A DNA stretch of 64,000 nt from positions 999,751 through 1,063,750 of the forward strand of contig NZ_FOYO01000001.1 of the NCBI RefSeq assembly GCF_900111945.1, given 5' to 3'. Position 1 is the first letter of the stretch; every line of letters starts with the position of its first letter. The position numbers were made by a program, and so were the translations under genes. Shown one piece after another: positions 34,088-43,372 of this stretch. The notes beneath the pieces were generated by a model. It did no database searches and was not told the origin of the DNA. It saw only the letters and a list, made by a program, of their open reading frames with translations. This DNA comes from Litoreibacter janthinus (GTDB lineage: Bacteria > Pseudomonadota > Alphaproteobacteria > Rhodobacterales > Rhodobacteraceae).

Positions 34088-36828
34088 TCGCAAACATTGC
34101 CTTCACCACCCCCATATTGCTGGCCGCGCTCGCCATCCTGCCGATCCTGTGGTGGTTGCTTCGGGCGGTGCCACCCGCACCGATCAAGCGGCGTTTTCCG
34201 GGTATCGCGCTGTTGCTTGGACTGAATGACGATGAAACGCAGACCGATACGACCCCGTGGTGGCTGCTGCTTTTGCGTATGTTGGCCGTTGCCGCCTTCA
34301 TCATTGGCTTTGCTGGCCCCGTCCTGAACCCCGAAGAAGACCGCGCAGGGTCCGGCCCGCTTCTGATTGCAATGGACGGCTCTTGGGCCAGCGCCCGTGA
34401 CTGGCCTGCGCGCACCGCGCGTGTCGAAGAATTGCTGGCGGAAGCCGCCCGCGAAGGGCGCCCCGCAGCAATCGCCGTGTTGACAGACCCGCCTGCGGGC
34501 GATCTGACCTTTCAATCTGCCGATACCGTCGCCGCAACGCTCGCAGGGGTCCAACCGCGCGCTTGGGAGCCGAACGCCGAAAAGCTGGCCGACTGGCAAA
34601 CCCGCTTAGGGACTACTGGCTTCGAGACAGTCTGGTTCTCGGACGGGCTATCGCGCGACAGCCGCTCAGACATGCTTGCGGTGTTCGAAGGCAAAGGCAG
34701 CGTGACAATCGTCGAAACGCCGCGTCCGGTCTATGCCCTGACCCCCGCTGTTTTCCAAGACGGGCGCATATCTCTCACCGCGCTGCGCAGTCCGGCCTCC
34801 GCCGCGCGCGAAATAACTGTGTCCGCAATTGGCCCAGACCCGAACGGACTCGAGACGGAATTGGCAACCGCGTCCGCGTCGTTCAGCATCGGCGCGACCG
34901 AGGCGGAAATCTTGTTGGATCTGCCAACCGAGCTGCGCAATCGCGTCAACCGGTTCGAAATCCAGGGCACGCGCTCTGCCGGTGCAGTGACACTGACCGA
35001 CGACGCCTTGAAACGCCGCGAGGTGGGGCTTCTGGCTGGTCGCAATGATCAAGAGGCCGGCGATCTGCTGTCGCCGCTGTATTATCTGAACAAGGCGCTG
35101 GTGCCGACAGCCGATCTGATCGAGGGCGCGTTACAGGACATGCTTCTTGCCAGCCCTGACGTGTTGATCCTTGCCGATATGGCTAACGTCTCCGGCACCG
35201 AGCGTGACGCACTTCTGGACTGGGTAGACGAAGGCGGAATGCTGGTGCGATTTGCCGGTCCGCGCACCGCCGCTGCCGATCTCGAAAGCAATGACCCATT
35301 GATGCCCGTACGTCTGCGGGCGGGTGGGCGCAGCGTCGGTGGCGCGATGTCCTGGGGGGAGCCGAAAGCCCTGCGCGCCTTTACGCGCGACAGTCCGTTT
35401 TTCGGCCTCGCCATTGCAGACGATGTGCAAGTGACTTCGCAGGTGGTGGCCCAGCCCGACCCCGAACTCGCCGCGCGCACTATCGCGTCCTTGGCGGATG
35501 GCACGCCGCTGGTCACACGCAAACAGCTTGGGGACGGGCAGATCATTCTGTTCCACGTCACCGCCAATGCCGAATGGTCAACCCTTCCCCTGTCTGGCTT
35601 GTTCGTTCAGATGTTGGAGCGGCTTGCGATCTCGACTCGCCCTGCGGAAATACCGGCAGAAGAACTGGCAGGCACGACTTGGGTGCCTGAAGAAACCTTG
35701 GACGCCTTCGGTGTGGTCCGCGATGCTGGCAATCTGGCGGGGGTCGCTGGCGAGATGATTGCCGAAAGCCCGATCGGCGTCGATCTGCCGCCCGGACTCT
35801 ACGCAGGCGAGGATCGCCGCATCGCGCTGAATGTGCTGTCCTCCGACGCTGAGCTCTCTCGGTCCGAATGGCCTGCTGGAACGACTGTGGAAGGCATTGT
35901 CATCGCGCAGGAGACCCCGTTAATGGGGGCGCTTCTTTCATTGGCTCTGGCATTGCTGTTGGTGGACATTCTCGCCTCGCTCGCTTTGTCGGGCAAGCTG
36001 CGCGGCGCGGCGACAACCGCACTTGTGGTGATGGCCGTCTTTGTCATGCCGCAGCCCTCGCAGGCGCAGTCAGACGACCGCGCACTCGAAGCGACGTCTG
36101 AGGTGGTTCTGGCTTATGTGAAAACCGGTGATGCCCAGCTGGACCGCGTGTCCGACGAAGGGTTGCGCGGCTTGTCTCTCAGCCTGTTTCGCCGCACATC
36201 AGTGGAGCCTGCAGACCCCCTAGCGGTCGATCTGGAAACCGACGAGCTGGCTTTCTTCCCGATCCTGTACTGGCCGATCACCGAACGTCAGCCAACCCCG
36301 TCGCCGCAGGCATATGCGAAGCTGAACCAGTACCTGCGCACCGGCGGCATGATCCTCTTCGACACCCGCGACGGAAATATCGGCGGTTTCGGCACCTCCA
36401 CGCCGCAGGGGCGCAAGCTTCAGGCTTTGGCGGCCCCTTTGGACATTCCCGCGCTGGAGCCAATTCCGCAGGACCACGTGCTGACACGGACCTTCTACCT
36501 GCTGCAGGATTTCCCCGGGCGCTTTACGTCCCGTGACATCTGGGTGGAAGCCGCACCCGCCGATGCCGAAGCCGCCGAAGGATTGCCCTTCCGCGACTTA
36601 AACGACGGGGTGACCCCGGTGCTGATTGGTGGCAACGACTGGGCCGCCGCTTGGGCGCGGGATGAACGGGGCAATCCGCGCTATCCCGTCGGTCGTGGAT
36701 TTGGCGGCGAGCGGCAACGAGAAATGGCTATCCGCTTCGGCGTGAATGTGGTGATGCATGTGCTCACCGGAAATTACAAATCTGATCAGGTCCACGTGCC
36801 TGCCTTGCTTGAAAGGTTGGGGAACTGA
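34084..36828 (+). CDS. BatA-like / DUF4159 membrane protein
   Basis: A 914-residue protein. The N-terminal BatA (aerotolerance regulator) segment, residues 1-90, has two membrane helices. A degenerate VWA-like region follows (LLIAMDGSWASARDW), then a GATase-like region (PDVLILADMANVSG...LDWVDEGGMLVRFAGP). Two hydrophobic helices lie near residues 610-665, and a C-terminal DUF4159 domain near 690-905 (FFPILYWPIT, YLRTGGMILFDTRDG). It is thought to form an envelope-stress or surface assembly with the other operon members; the molecular role is not established. Confidence 0.87.
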   Translation: MIANIAFTTPILLAALAILPILWWLLRAVPPAPIKRRFPGIALLLGLNDDETQTDTTPWWLLLLRMLAVAAFIIGFAGPVLNPEEDRAGSGPLLIAMDGSWASARDWPARTARVEELLAEAAREGRPAAIAVLTDPPAGDLTFQSADTVAATLAGVQPRAWEPNAEKLADWQTRLGTTGFETVWFSDGLSRDSRSDMLAVFEGKGSVTIVETPRPVYALTPAVFQDGRISLTALRSPASAAREITVSAIGPDPNGLETELATASASFSIGATEAEILLDLPTELRNRVNRFEIQGTRSAGAVTLTDDALKRREVGLLAGRNDQEAGDLLSPLYYLNKALVPTADLIEGALQDMLLASPDVLILADMANVSGTERDALLDWVDEGGMLVRFAGPRTAAADLESNDPLMPVRLRAGGRSVGGAMSWGEPKALRAFTRDSPFFGLAIADDVQVTSQVVAQPDPELAARTIASLADGTPLVTRKQLGDGQIILFHVTANAEWSTLPLSGLFVQMLERLAISTRPAEIPAEELAGTTWVPEETLDAFGVVRDAGNLAGVAGEMIAESPIGVDLPPGLYAGEDRRIALNVLSSDAELSRSEWPAGTTVEGIVIAQETPLMGALLSLALALLLVDILASLALSGKLRGAATTALVVMAVFVMPQPSQAQSDDRALEATSEVVLAYVKTGDAQLDRVSDEGLRGLSLSLFRRTSVEPADPLAVDLETDELAFFPILYWPITERQPTPSPQAYAKLNQYLRTGGMILFDTRDGNIGGFGTSTPQGRKLQALAAPLDIPALEPIPQDHVLTRTFYLLQDFPGRFTSRDIWVEAAPADAEAAEGLPFRDLNDGVTPVLIGGNDWAAAWARDERGNPRYPVGRGFGGERQREMAIRFGVNVVMHVLTGNYKSDQVHVPALLERLGN

Positions 36829-36829
36829 G

Positions 36830-38893
36830 ATGGATGTAATCTTCGACCCCCTTTTGCCGTGGCCGGTGCTCTATGTCGCCGTCGCGGTTGCCGCCTTGTT
36901 CGCAGCGCTCGCAATCTGGCGCGGGCTGAACGGCTGGTGGCTGCGCGCGCCGGCAATGGCCGTTTTGCTGTTGGCGTTGGCGAACCCGTCCTTGCAGGAC
37001 GAGGAGCGTGATCCGCTTTCCGACATCGTGGTGATGATCGTCGATGAAAGCGCGTCTCAACGCCTGTCGGACCGCGAAAGCCAGACAGCGCTAGCCGTCG
37101 ACGCGCTCAGCACCGACATCACCTCGCGCGGGATGGAGCTGCGTACGGTGACGGTGCCCGATGGCCAAGGCGACGCGGGGACCGAGCTGATGACGGCGCT
37201 CAGCGACACCCTGTCGGAGGAGCCGAAAACCCGCATCGCCGGCACGATCCTGATTACCGACGGTCAGGTGCATGACGTGGCGCGTACGCCAGACATTAAC
37301 GCGCCGCTCCACACGCTGTTGACGGGCCGTGCCACAGATTGGGACCGTCGTCTGATCGTCAAGAACGCGCCCGCGTTCGCAATCCTCGACGAGGAAATCA
37401 CTCTGACGCTGCGGATTGAGGATCAAGGCGTCGTGCCTCAGGATGTCCCGGCACGCGCAAGCCTATCCATCGCCATCGACGGCGCGGAGGCCCAGAGCTT
37501 CGATGTGCCAACCGGCGAAGACCTTCAATTGCCGCTGAAGCTGCCCCACGGGGGCATGAACGTCCTGCAATTCACCGTCGCTGCCAATGAAGGCGAGCTG
37601 ACGGATCGCAATAACGCCGCCGTGGTGCAGATCAACGGCGTGCGAGACCGCTTGCGGGTGCTTCTGGTCTCGGGTGAACCCCATGCGGGGGAGCGGACAT
37701 GGCGCAACTTGCTGAAATCCGACAGTGCGGTGGACCTCGTTCATTTCACCATCCTGCGCCCGCCGGAAAAGCAAGACGGCGTGCCGGTGTCAGAACTGTC
37801 TCTGATCGCTTTCCCAACGCGCGAGCTGTTCTTGGAGAAAGTGGACGAATTCGATCTGATCATTTTTGATCGCTACAAGCGGCGTGGCATCCTGCCGGCG
37901 CTCTACTTCGACAGCATTCGCCAATATGTCGAGAACGGCGGCGCAGTTCTTGTCGCGGCGGGGCCAGACTTCGCTTCTGCAGACAGCATTTATCGCTCCC
38001 CCTTGGGTGACATTCTGCCGGCTGAACCGACTGCGAGGGTGCTGGATCAGGGCTTCACGCCACTGATCTCGGAATTGGGAGAGCGTCATCCCGTGACCGA
38101 AGGCTTGGAAAAGTTTGCGCCGGGCCCGACCGTTGACGGTGTTCCCGGCTGGGGCCGTTGGATGCGTCAGATCGAGGTTGAGCCGCTGCAAGGTCAGACC
38201 GTGATGACAGGCATTGAAGACCGGCCCTTGCTGATCCTTGATCGTGTCGGTGACGGACGCATCGCGCTGATGGCTTCCGATCACGCGTGGCTGTGGCATC
38301 GCGGTTTCGAAGGCGGAGGTCCGCAATTGGAGCTGTTGCGCAGGCTTGCGCACTGGATGATGAAAGAGCCGGAACTGGAAGAGGAAGCCCTGACCGCAAT
38401 GGCCGAAGGGCAGACCCTGACACTGACCCGTCGGACTCTGTCGCTTGAGGTGGGGGAGCTCGAGATCACAGGCCCCGATGGCACGGTCACGACCTTGCCG
38501 TTCGAAGAGTCCAGCGCAGGCCGGTTCACCACGGTGTTCGAAGCGCCAGAGCCGGGCTTGTATCGTCTCAAAGAGGGCGATCAGGAAAGTGTTGTCGCCG
38601 TTGGCCCCGCAGCGCCGCGTGAATTCATCGAAACAATTGCCTCCGGCGACAAGCTGGAAACGCAGGTCAAGGCGACCCGCGGCGGTATCCTCCGCTTGGA
38701 AGATGGCATCCCGAACCTGCGCATGGTCGGTGAGGGCCGCAACGCTGCCGGTCGCGGTTGGCTGGGTCTCACCCCGCGCAATGCCTATCTGACCACCAAT
38801 GTGACCGTGACGCCGCTGGTGTCCCCGTGGCTTTTCTTGCTTTTCGCGATGGTGCTGACAGTCGGCGCATGGCTGCGCGAGGGGCGTCGCTAG
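36830..38893 (+). CDS. GATase-like/VWA-like membrane protein of the MoxR operon
   Basis: A 687-residue protein with two N-terminal helices, one C-terminal helix (PWLFLLFAMVLTVGAWL) and a large periplasmic-like middle. A VWA-like start (DIVVMIVDESASQRLS) precedes a class-I glutamine amidotransferase-like fold (LRVLLVSGEPHAGERTW, FDLIIFDRYKRRGILPALYF, YVENGGAVLVAAGPDF) without a catalytic Cys. The start at 36830 lies one base after the preceding stop; earlier in-frame ATGs sit inside that gene. Function unknown, but it is co-transcribed with MoxR. Its stop overlaps the convergent DUF4344 gene. Confidence 0.83.
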   Translation: MDVIFDPLLPWPVLYVAVAVAALFAALAIWRGLNGWWLRAPAMAVLLLALANPSLQDEERDPLSDIVVMIVDESASQRLSDRESQTALAVDALSTDITSRGMELRTVTVPDGQGDAGTELMTALSDTLSEEPKTRIAGTILITDGQVHDVARTPDINAPLHTLLTGRATDWDRRLIVKNAPAFAILDEEITLTLRIEDQGVVPQDVPARASLSIAIDGAEAQSFDVPTGEDLQLPLKLPHGGMNVLQFTVAANEGELTDRNNAAVVQINGVRDRLRVLLVSGEPHAGERTWRNLLKSDSAVDLVHFTILRPPEKQDGVPVSELSLIAFPTRELFLEKVDEFDLIIFDRYKRRGILPALYFDSIRQYVENGGAVLVAAGPDFASADSIYRSPLGDILPAEPTARVLDQGFTPLISELGERHPVTEGLEKFAPGPTVDGVPGWGRWMRQIEVEPLQGQTVMTGIEDRPLLILDRVGDGRIALMASDHAWLWHRGFEGGGPQLELLRRLAHWMMKEPELEEEALTAMAEGQTLTLTRRTLSLEVGELEITGPDGTVTTLPFEESSAGRFTTVFEAPEPGLYRLKEGDQESVVAVGPAAPREFIETIASGDKLETQVKATRGGILRLEDGIPNLRMVGEGRNAAGRGWLGLTPRNAYLTTNVTVTPLVSPWLFLLFAMVLTVGAWLREGRR

Positions 38894-39630
38894 TCCAGAT
38901 CCAGCTTTTGGAACAGCTCGTCCAGATAGGGCTCGAACTCCGTGCAAAGGGTGATCGAAACGCTTTCGGGGTCGTAAAATGCGTTGGCCTCATCGCAGGC
39001 TTCGATCCGCACCTCAACAGGTGTCGGCAGGGCAAAGTCGCGGTTCAACGCGGCGACTTCTTGCTCGATCAATGGCCTGATACGTGCAGGCTCGTTCTCG
39101 GCCGCTGGGCGTAGCGTAAAGCTTGACCCGCCTTTCCCGTCTTCCAGCTCGTCAAAAATCTGACCCCAACTATCGATGGCTTGTTCATATTCCTCGCTGC
39201 AGCTTACTGCGCGTTCAGGAGGCAGTCCCAGATCTTCGGCCAATTCTTCGCGATCTTCGGGCGCGGCGCCGTAAAACAGGCAGACATGGTTAAAATACCG
39301 TTGCTCGTCCGGCCCGTGCAAATCCCAGTAGGCGACCTCCTCGGTCCCGTCTGGGTCGTTGATGTAGCCGAACGCGCTGTCATAGGCGATGCCCTGCGCC
39401 ACCTCTTCCTCGTAAAGCGCATCAATCAGCAGAACCGCCATCGTGTCGGCGGCGTCCTCTTCCTGCCCGTAGATCGGGATTTCCATCAGGTCGATAACAG
39501 CGTGCGCCATTTCGTGATAGAAAATCGCCAGCAGGTTCGCTTCGACAAACGCAGTCTGCTCTTCGACAACCGGCTCCTCTGCGAGGGCCGATAGCGGCAG
39601 ACAGACCGCCGCAGCGATCAGTCGTTTCAC
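38890..39630 (-). CDS. DUF4344 putative exported metallopeptidase
   Basis: A 246-residue exported protein with a short signal peptide (MKRLIAAAVCLPLSALAEE). The zinc-peptidase motif is FYHEMAHAVID (HExxH, about residues 39-43) with a third ligand probably in GQEEDAADTMA. The remaining fold is the acidic DUF4344 type with several cysteines that could pair in the periplasm. Substrate unknown. The start overlaps the next upstream gene's stop by 4 bases. Confidence 0.8.
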   Translation of the reverse strand: MKRLIAAAVCLPLSALAEEPVVEEQTAFVEANLLAIFYHEMAHAVIDLMEIPIYGQEEDAADTMAVLLIDALYEEEVAQGIAYDSAFGYINDPDGTEEVAYWDLHGPDEQRYFNHVCLFYGAAPEDREELAEDLGLPPERAVSCSEEYEQAIDSWGQIFDELEDGKGGSSFTLRPAAENEPARIRPLIEQEVAALNRDFALPTPVEVRIEACDEANAFYDPESVSITLCTEFEPYLDELFQKLDLD

Positions 39631-39986
39631 TTCAGCTTTACCGTGTGGGTCGCGTCGGACCAGCCATGCACGCTGTCACGAGCACGAATGATGACTTGGC
39701 TCACCCCGTCAGGGACAATTACCCCCGAAAGCGAGCGGGTGAACGGTTGTTCATCCTCATGGGGATGGGCCAGCTTGCGAAACCCCAACTCGGTGCCGTC
39801 CGGCGTGTTGACCGACCAGCCATCGGCGTAGTGGTCCCAGCCAGTGTCCGGGTGACGGATCGTCACGTCAAAGGTCCAAGCCCCGCCGGACTGCCGCGCG
39901 GTGACTCTCTCGATCTTTGCCTGATCCGCTATCGCGGGCGCAGCAAGTAGGAAGAACGCGACTGTGGTGGACAGTATGGTCTTCAT
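39627..39986 (-). CDS. Small exported protein of unknown function
   Basis: A 119-residue protein with a signal peptide (MKTILSTTVAFFLLAAPAIA) and a beta-rich mature part containing TIRHPDTGWDHYADGW, ELGFRKLAHPHEDEQPF and GWSDATHTVKLK, suggesting one Ig-like beta-sandwich. The start at 39986 removes a 46-codon non-conserved extension. The start overlaps the DUF599 stop and the stop overlaps the DUF4344 start, so the three genes are coupled. Conserved in relatives as I know them, but with no assigned function. Confidence 0.75.
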   Translation of the reverse strand: MKTILSTTVAFFLLAAPAIADQAKIERVTARQSGGAWTFDVTIRHPDTGWDHYADGWSVNTPDGTELGFRKLAHPHEDEQPFTRSLSGVIVPDGVSQVIIRARDSVHGWSDATHTVKLK

Positions 39987-40708
39987 GATGTCGTCTCCTC
40001 GGGGCCGGGCATGGCTGGGCCGGCTTCCAGTATTGTGCGGGGCAACGACGAAAACTCGCGCTGCCAGATGATGAAGGTCACCACTGCGGTGGCTGCCATT
40101 AGAGCATATGGGCCAAGCAGCCAAGCCAGTGTGCCCAACGAGTAATATATAGCACGCAGCCCGCGATTAAAGTTCCAAGCAGCGCGAATGTTAATCTCTG
40201 CGGCCTGCGCCGCGCGGGGATAGGCCGTTGGCGCGGATATGTCATTGGGAACGGCAGCCATGACGACGGCGCAATAGCCAAACAGCCGGTTCGCCCACAC
40301 AAACTTTAAAAACCCATGCGTGAGAAACAACACCACGACCAGAAGCTTGATCTGCCACACGATGCTCGGCACCGCTTCGGATGTCAGGTCGGACGCAACC
40401 ATTTGAATTTGCTCGGTGTTGCCGACCATGGCCAGCAGACCACCGATTGCAATCATACAGCCGGATGCGAAGAATGACGTGCCCTGACGCAAGTTGGTGA
40501 GGATCGCGGCGTCAAAGATGCGTGGCTCGCGCGTCACAAGTTGGCGCATCCATTCGCGCCGATACTCTACCATCAAGACGGTCACGGACGGGCGACTGGC
40601 GTTTCCCCGCTCAATCCACCAGCTCAAGAACACCCAACACGCGGCCAGAAGCGCAAGCGCTACGGCGTCAAGAAGTGTTAAAAGGGACAGGCGTTCAAGA
40701 ATAGTCAT
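39983..40708 (-). CDS. DUF599 family membrane protein
   Basis: A 241-residue membrane protein with four hydrophobic segments and the family-typical NLRQGTSFFASGCMIAIGGLLA, FVWANRLFGYCAVVMAAVP and NFNRGLRAIYYSLGTLAWLLGP blocks. Function unknown. It is the first gene of a three-gene minus-strand group and is divergent from glcD across a 90-base region that carries the palindromic operator at 40752-40776. Confidence 0.87.
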   Translation of the reverse strand: MTILERLSLLTLLDAVALALLAACWVFLSWWIERGNASRPSVTVLMVEYRREWMRQLVTREPRIFDAAILTNLRQGTSFFASGCMIAIGGLLAMVGNTEQIQMVASDLTSEAVPSIVWQIKLLVVVLFLTHGFLKFVWANRLFGYCAVVMAAVPNDISAPTAYPRAAQAAEINIRAAWNFNRGLRAIYYSLGTLAWLLGPYALMAATAVVTFIIWQREFSSLPRTILEAGPAMPGPEETTS

Positions 40709-40751
40709 CGGAGGATGCTACCTGTGATTCATGGGACTTGCCATATGGGTA

Positions 40752-40776
40752 AATTGGTAATATGTTTTTACCAATT
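40752..40776. promoter_or_regulatory. Perfect inverted repeat in the glcD promoter, probable GntR operator
   Basis: AATTGGTAA (40752-40760), seven bases, TTACCAATT (40768-40776): a perfect nine-base inverted repeat 22 bases before the glcD start and just upstream of its AGGAGG site. The arms match FadR/LldR/PdhR-type operators (AATTGG...CCAATT), and the same left arm and spacing occur upstream of the GntR gene at 15897-15921. It also lies 44 bases from the divergent DUF599 start. Confidence 0.72.
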
Positions 40777-40798
40777 ACCGCGTTCAGGAGGATGCCCC

Positions 40799-42232
40799 AT
40801 GGAAATGCCGGCCCCAGATGTCAGAATCATGGCCAAGAAAGCCAAGCTGGTGGAACGCCTTCAGAAAGTGTTGCCATCCGATGCGGTGATCCATGACGAA
40901 TTCGAGACCCGTGCCTACGAATGTGATGCACTGACCGCCTATAAATGCCCACCTCTGTGCGCTGTGCTTCCGGCCTCTACCGAAGAAGTGTCTGCGGTGC
41001 TCAAAATCTGCCACGAGGAAGGCGTCCCTGTAGTGCCGCGCGGTTCCGGCACGTCGCTGGCAGGCGGCGCGCTGCCGACTGCTGACTGCGTGATCCTTGG
41101 CGTGGCCAAGCTGAATGACGTGCTGGAAACCAATTACGACGATCGCTACATCCGCGTGCAAACCGGCCGCACCAACCTGTCGGTGACTGGCGCCGTGGAG
41201 GAGAACGATTTCTTCTACGCCCCTGATCCATCCTCGCAGCTTGCCTGTGCCATCGCGGGCAATATCGCGATGAACTCGGGCGGGGCGCACTGCCTGAAAT
41301 ATGGTGTGACCACCAACAACCTTCTGGGCGTCGTGATGGTGCAAATGGACGGCACCGTGATCGAGATCGGCGGCGCACATCTGGATGCGGCAGGTTACGA
41401 TTTGCTCGGCATCATCTGCGGCTCCGAAGGGCAAATGGGCGTAGTGACGGAAGCCACACTGCGCATCCTGCGCAAACCCGAGGGCGCGAGGCCCGTTCTG
41501 ATGGGCTTTGACGACAACGAGGTCGCGGGAGCCTGCGTCGCAGACATTATCAAAGCAGGCGTTTTGCCCGTCGCGATCGAATTCATGGACCGCCCCGTTA
41601 TCCGCGCCACCGAGGCATTTGCGGGCGCAGGCTACCCTGACTGCGAAGCATTGCTGATCGTAGAAGTCGAAGGCTCCCCCGGTGAAATTGACGACCAGCT
41701 TGCCAAGATCATGGAGATTGCCCGCAAGCATAACCCGGTGGAACTGCGCGAAAGCACCTCTGCCGAGGAAAGCGCGAAAATCTGGCTGGGCCGCAAATCC
41801 GCTTTTGGCGCGATGGGGCAAATCAACGATTACATGTGCCTTGATGGCACAATCCCGGTGTCCGAGCTGCCCTATGTGTTGAAGCGCATCGGCGAGCTGT
41901 CCAAGCAGTATGGTCTGGATGTTGGCAACGTCTTCCACGCAGGCGACGGCAACATGCACCCTCTGATCCTGTTCAACGCCAACAAAGAAGGTGATCTGGA
42001 GCTGTGCGAAGCGATGGGCGCTGACATCCTGCGCCTTTGTGTCGAAGTCGGCGGGTGCCTGACAGGCGAACACGGTGTGGGCATCGAAAAGCGCGACCTG
42101 ATGTTCGACCAGTTCAAGCCGGAGGATCTGGAGGCGCAGATGAAAGTCAAAGACGTCTTTGACCCGAAATGGCTGCTGAACCCTGCCAAGGTCTTCCCGC
42201 TCAGTGCCACCGAGACCCGCCGCGCGGGATAA
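40799..42232 (+). CDS. glcD: Glycolate oxidase subunit GlcD (FAD-linked)
   Basis: A 477-residue FAD-dependent oxidase subunit that oxidises glycolate to glyoxylate. The PP-loop/VAO-type FAD-binding domain shows PVVPRGSGTSLAGGALPT, PDPSSQLACAIAGNIAMNSGG (in part) and HCLKYGVTTNNLLG. The C-terminal cap has the metal/substrate histidines in VFHAGDGNMHPLILFN and GCLTGEHGVGIEKRD. The start at 40799 follows AGGAGG with a 7-base spacer; the frame is open further up but would run through the operator. First gene of glcD-glcE-glcF. Confidence 0.94.
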   Translation: MEMPAPDVRIMAKKAKLVERLQKVLPSDAVIHDEFETRAYECDALTAYKCPPLCAVLPASTEEVSAVLKICHEEGVPVVPRGSGTSLAGGALPTADCVILGVAKLNDVLETNYDDRYIRVQTGRTNLSVTGAVEENDFFYAPDPSSQLACAIAGNIAMNSGGAHCLKYGVTTNNLLGVVMVQMDGTVIEIGGAHLDAAGYDLLGIICGSEGQMGVVTEATLRILRKPEGARPVLMGFDDNEVAGACVADIIKAGVLPVAIEFMDRPVIRATEAFAGAGYPDCEALLIVEVEGSPGEIDDQLAKIMEIARKHNPVELRESTSAEESAKIWLGRKSAFGAMGQINDYMCLDGTIPVSELPYVLKRIGELSKQYGLDVGNVFHAGDGNMHPLILFNANKEGDLELCEAMGADILRLCVEVGGCLTGEHGVGIEKRDLMFDQFKPEDLEAQMKVKDVFDPKWLLNPAKVFPLSATETRRAG

Positions 42233-42271
42233 CTGCGCAGACGAAGAGAAATTCAAAGAAGTTGATCCGAT

Positions 42272-43369
42272 ATGATGAAACCTGACAGTGAAGTTGCGCT
42301 GGCCGAAGCGGTCGCAAGCGCGAAAAGCCCTCTGCGCATCCAAGGCGGTGGCACCCGCCCCATTGGACATGCGGAGGGCGAGGTTCTGTCCACGACGGGC
42401 CTGTCGGGTATCGAGCTTTACGAGCCGGGTGCATTGACGCTGGTCGCGAAGGCTGGAACCCCGATTTCGGTGATCGAAGCCGCGCTCGCCAAGGAAAACC
42501 AGCGCCTTCCGTTCGAGCCGATGGACCACCGTGCGTTGCTTGGCACCTCGGGCGAACCGACAATTGGCGGCGTCGTCGCCACCAACGCCTCCGGCCCGCG
42601 CCGCATTCAGGCAGGGGCGTGCCGCGACAGCTTGATCGGCGTGCGCTATGTGGACGGGCAGGGGGCGATCATCAAGAACGGCGGTCGTGTGATGAAGAAC
42701 GTCACCGGCTACGATTTGGTGAAGCTGCTCGCAGGGTCTTATGGCACCTTGGGTGTACTGAGCGAGGTGGGCTTCAAAGTCTTGCCGGGGATTGAGGCCA
42801 CGGCGACGTTGGTGCTGCACGGTCTGGATGTCCAGCGTGCAGTGGAAGCGATGTCGAAAGCGCTCGGCTCCCCGTTCGAGATTTCGGCCGCAGCCCAGTT
42901 CCCAGATGAAGGCAAAACCACGCTAAGGCTCGAAGGGTTCGAGGCCTCCGTAAAATACCGCATGACGCAACTGCGCGTGCTTCTGGATGGCTTTGGCGAC
43001 ATGGAGGAGCTGCAAGGCGAAGCGTCCAAAAAGTTGTGGACTGCCACCCGTGACGTCACCCATTTCGCAGGGGCAGAGGGCGACATCTGGCGCATTTCGG
43101 TGAAGCCCAGCGATGCACCTGCGGTGGTAAGCCACCTGCCTGGTGGCTCGAAGCTGTCTCTTGACTGGGGCGGCGGTCTTGTCTGGGTGGTCGCTCCTAA
43201 GGGCGCTGATATTCGCAGCGCGATAAGCCATGTCTCTGGCCATGCCACCTGCCTGCGCGGCGCGGCAGCGACATTCCAGCCCGAACCAGCCCAGCTCGCT
43301 GTAATTTCCAAGGGCCTGCGCGCGCAATTCGACCCGCGCGGCATTCTGAACGCCGGATTGATGGGATAA
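42272..43369 (+). CDS. glcE: Glycolate oxidase subunit GlcE (FAD-binding)
   Basis: A 365-residue FAD-binding subunit related to GlcD. The motif LRIQGGGTRPIGH carries the FAD loop, and TIGGVVATNASGPRRIQAGACRD (in parts) plus GGRVMKNVTGYDLVKLLAGS are the characteristic blocks. It starts 39 bases after glcD and is followed 3 bases later by glcF. It works in the membrane-associated glycolate oxidase complex. Confidence 0.94.
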   Translation: MMKPDSEVALAEAVASAKSPLRIQGGGTRPIGHAEGEVLSTTGLSGIELYEPGALTLVAKAGTPISVIEAALAKENQRLPFEPMDHRALLGTSGEPTIGGVVATNASGPRRIQAGACRDSLIGVRYVDGQGAIIKNGGRVMKNVTGYDLVKLLAGSYGTLGVLSEVGFKVLPGIEATATLVLHGLDVQRAVEAMSKALGSPFEISAAAQFPDEGKTTLRLEGFEASVKYRMTQLRVLLDGFGDMEELQGEASKKLWTATRDVTHFAGAEGDIWRISVKPSDAPAVVSHLPGGSKLSLDWGGGLVWVVAPKGADIRSAISHVSGHATCLRGAAATFQPEPAQLAVISKGLRAQFDPRGILNAGLMG

Positions 43370-43372
43370 GCC

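Noticed and set aside
40784..42820. A 678-codon open frame antisense to glcD/glcE
   Set aside because: It is a GC-skew shadow: the plus strand encodes clear GlcD and GlcE, and the antisense translation has no domain, no ribosome-binding site and low-complexity composition.
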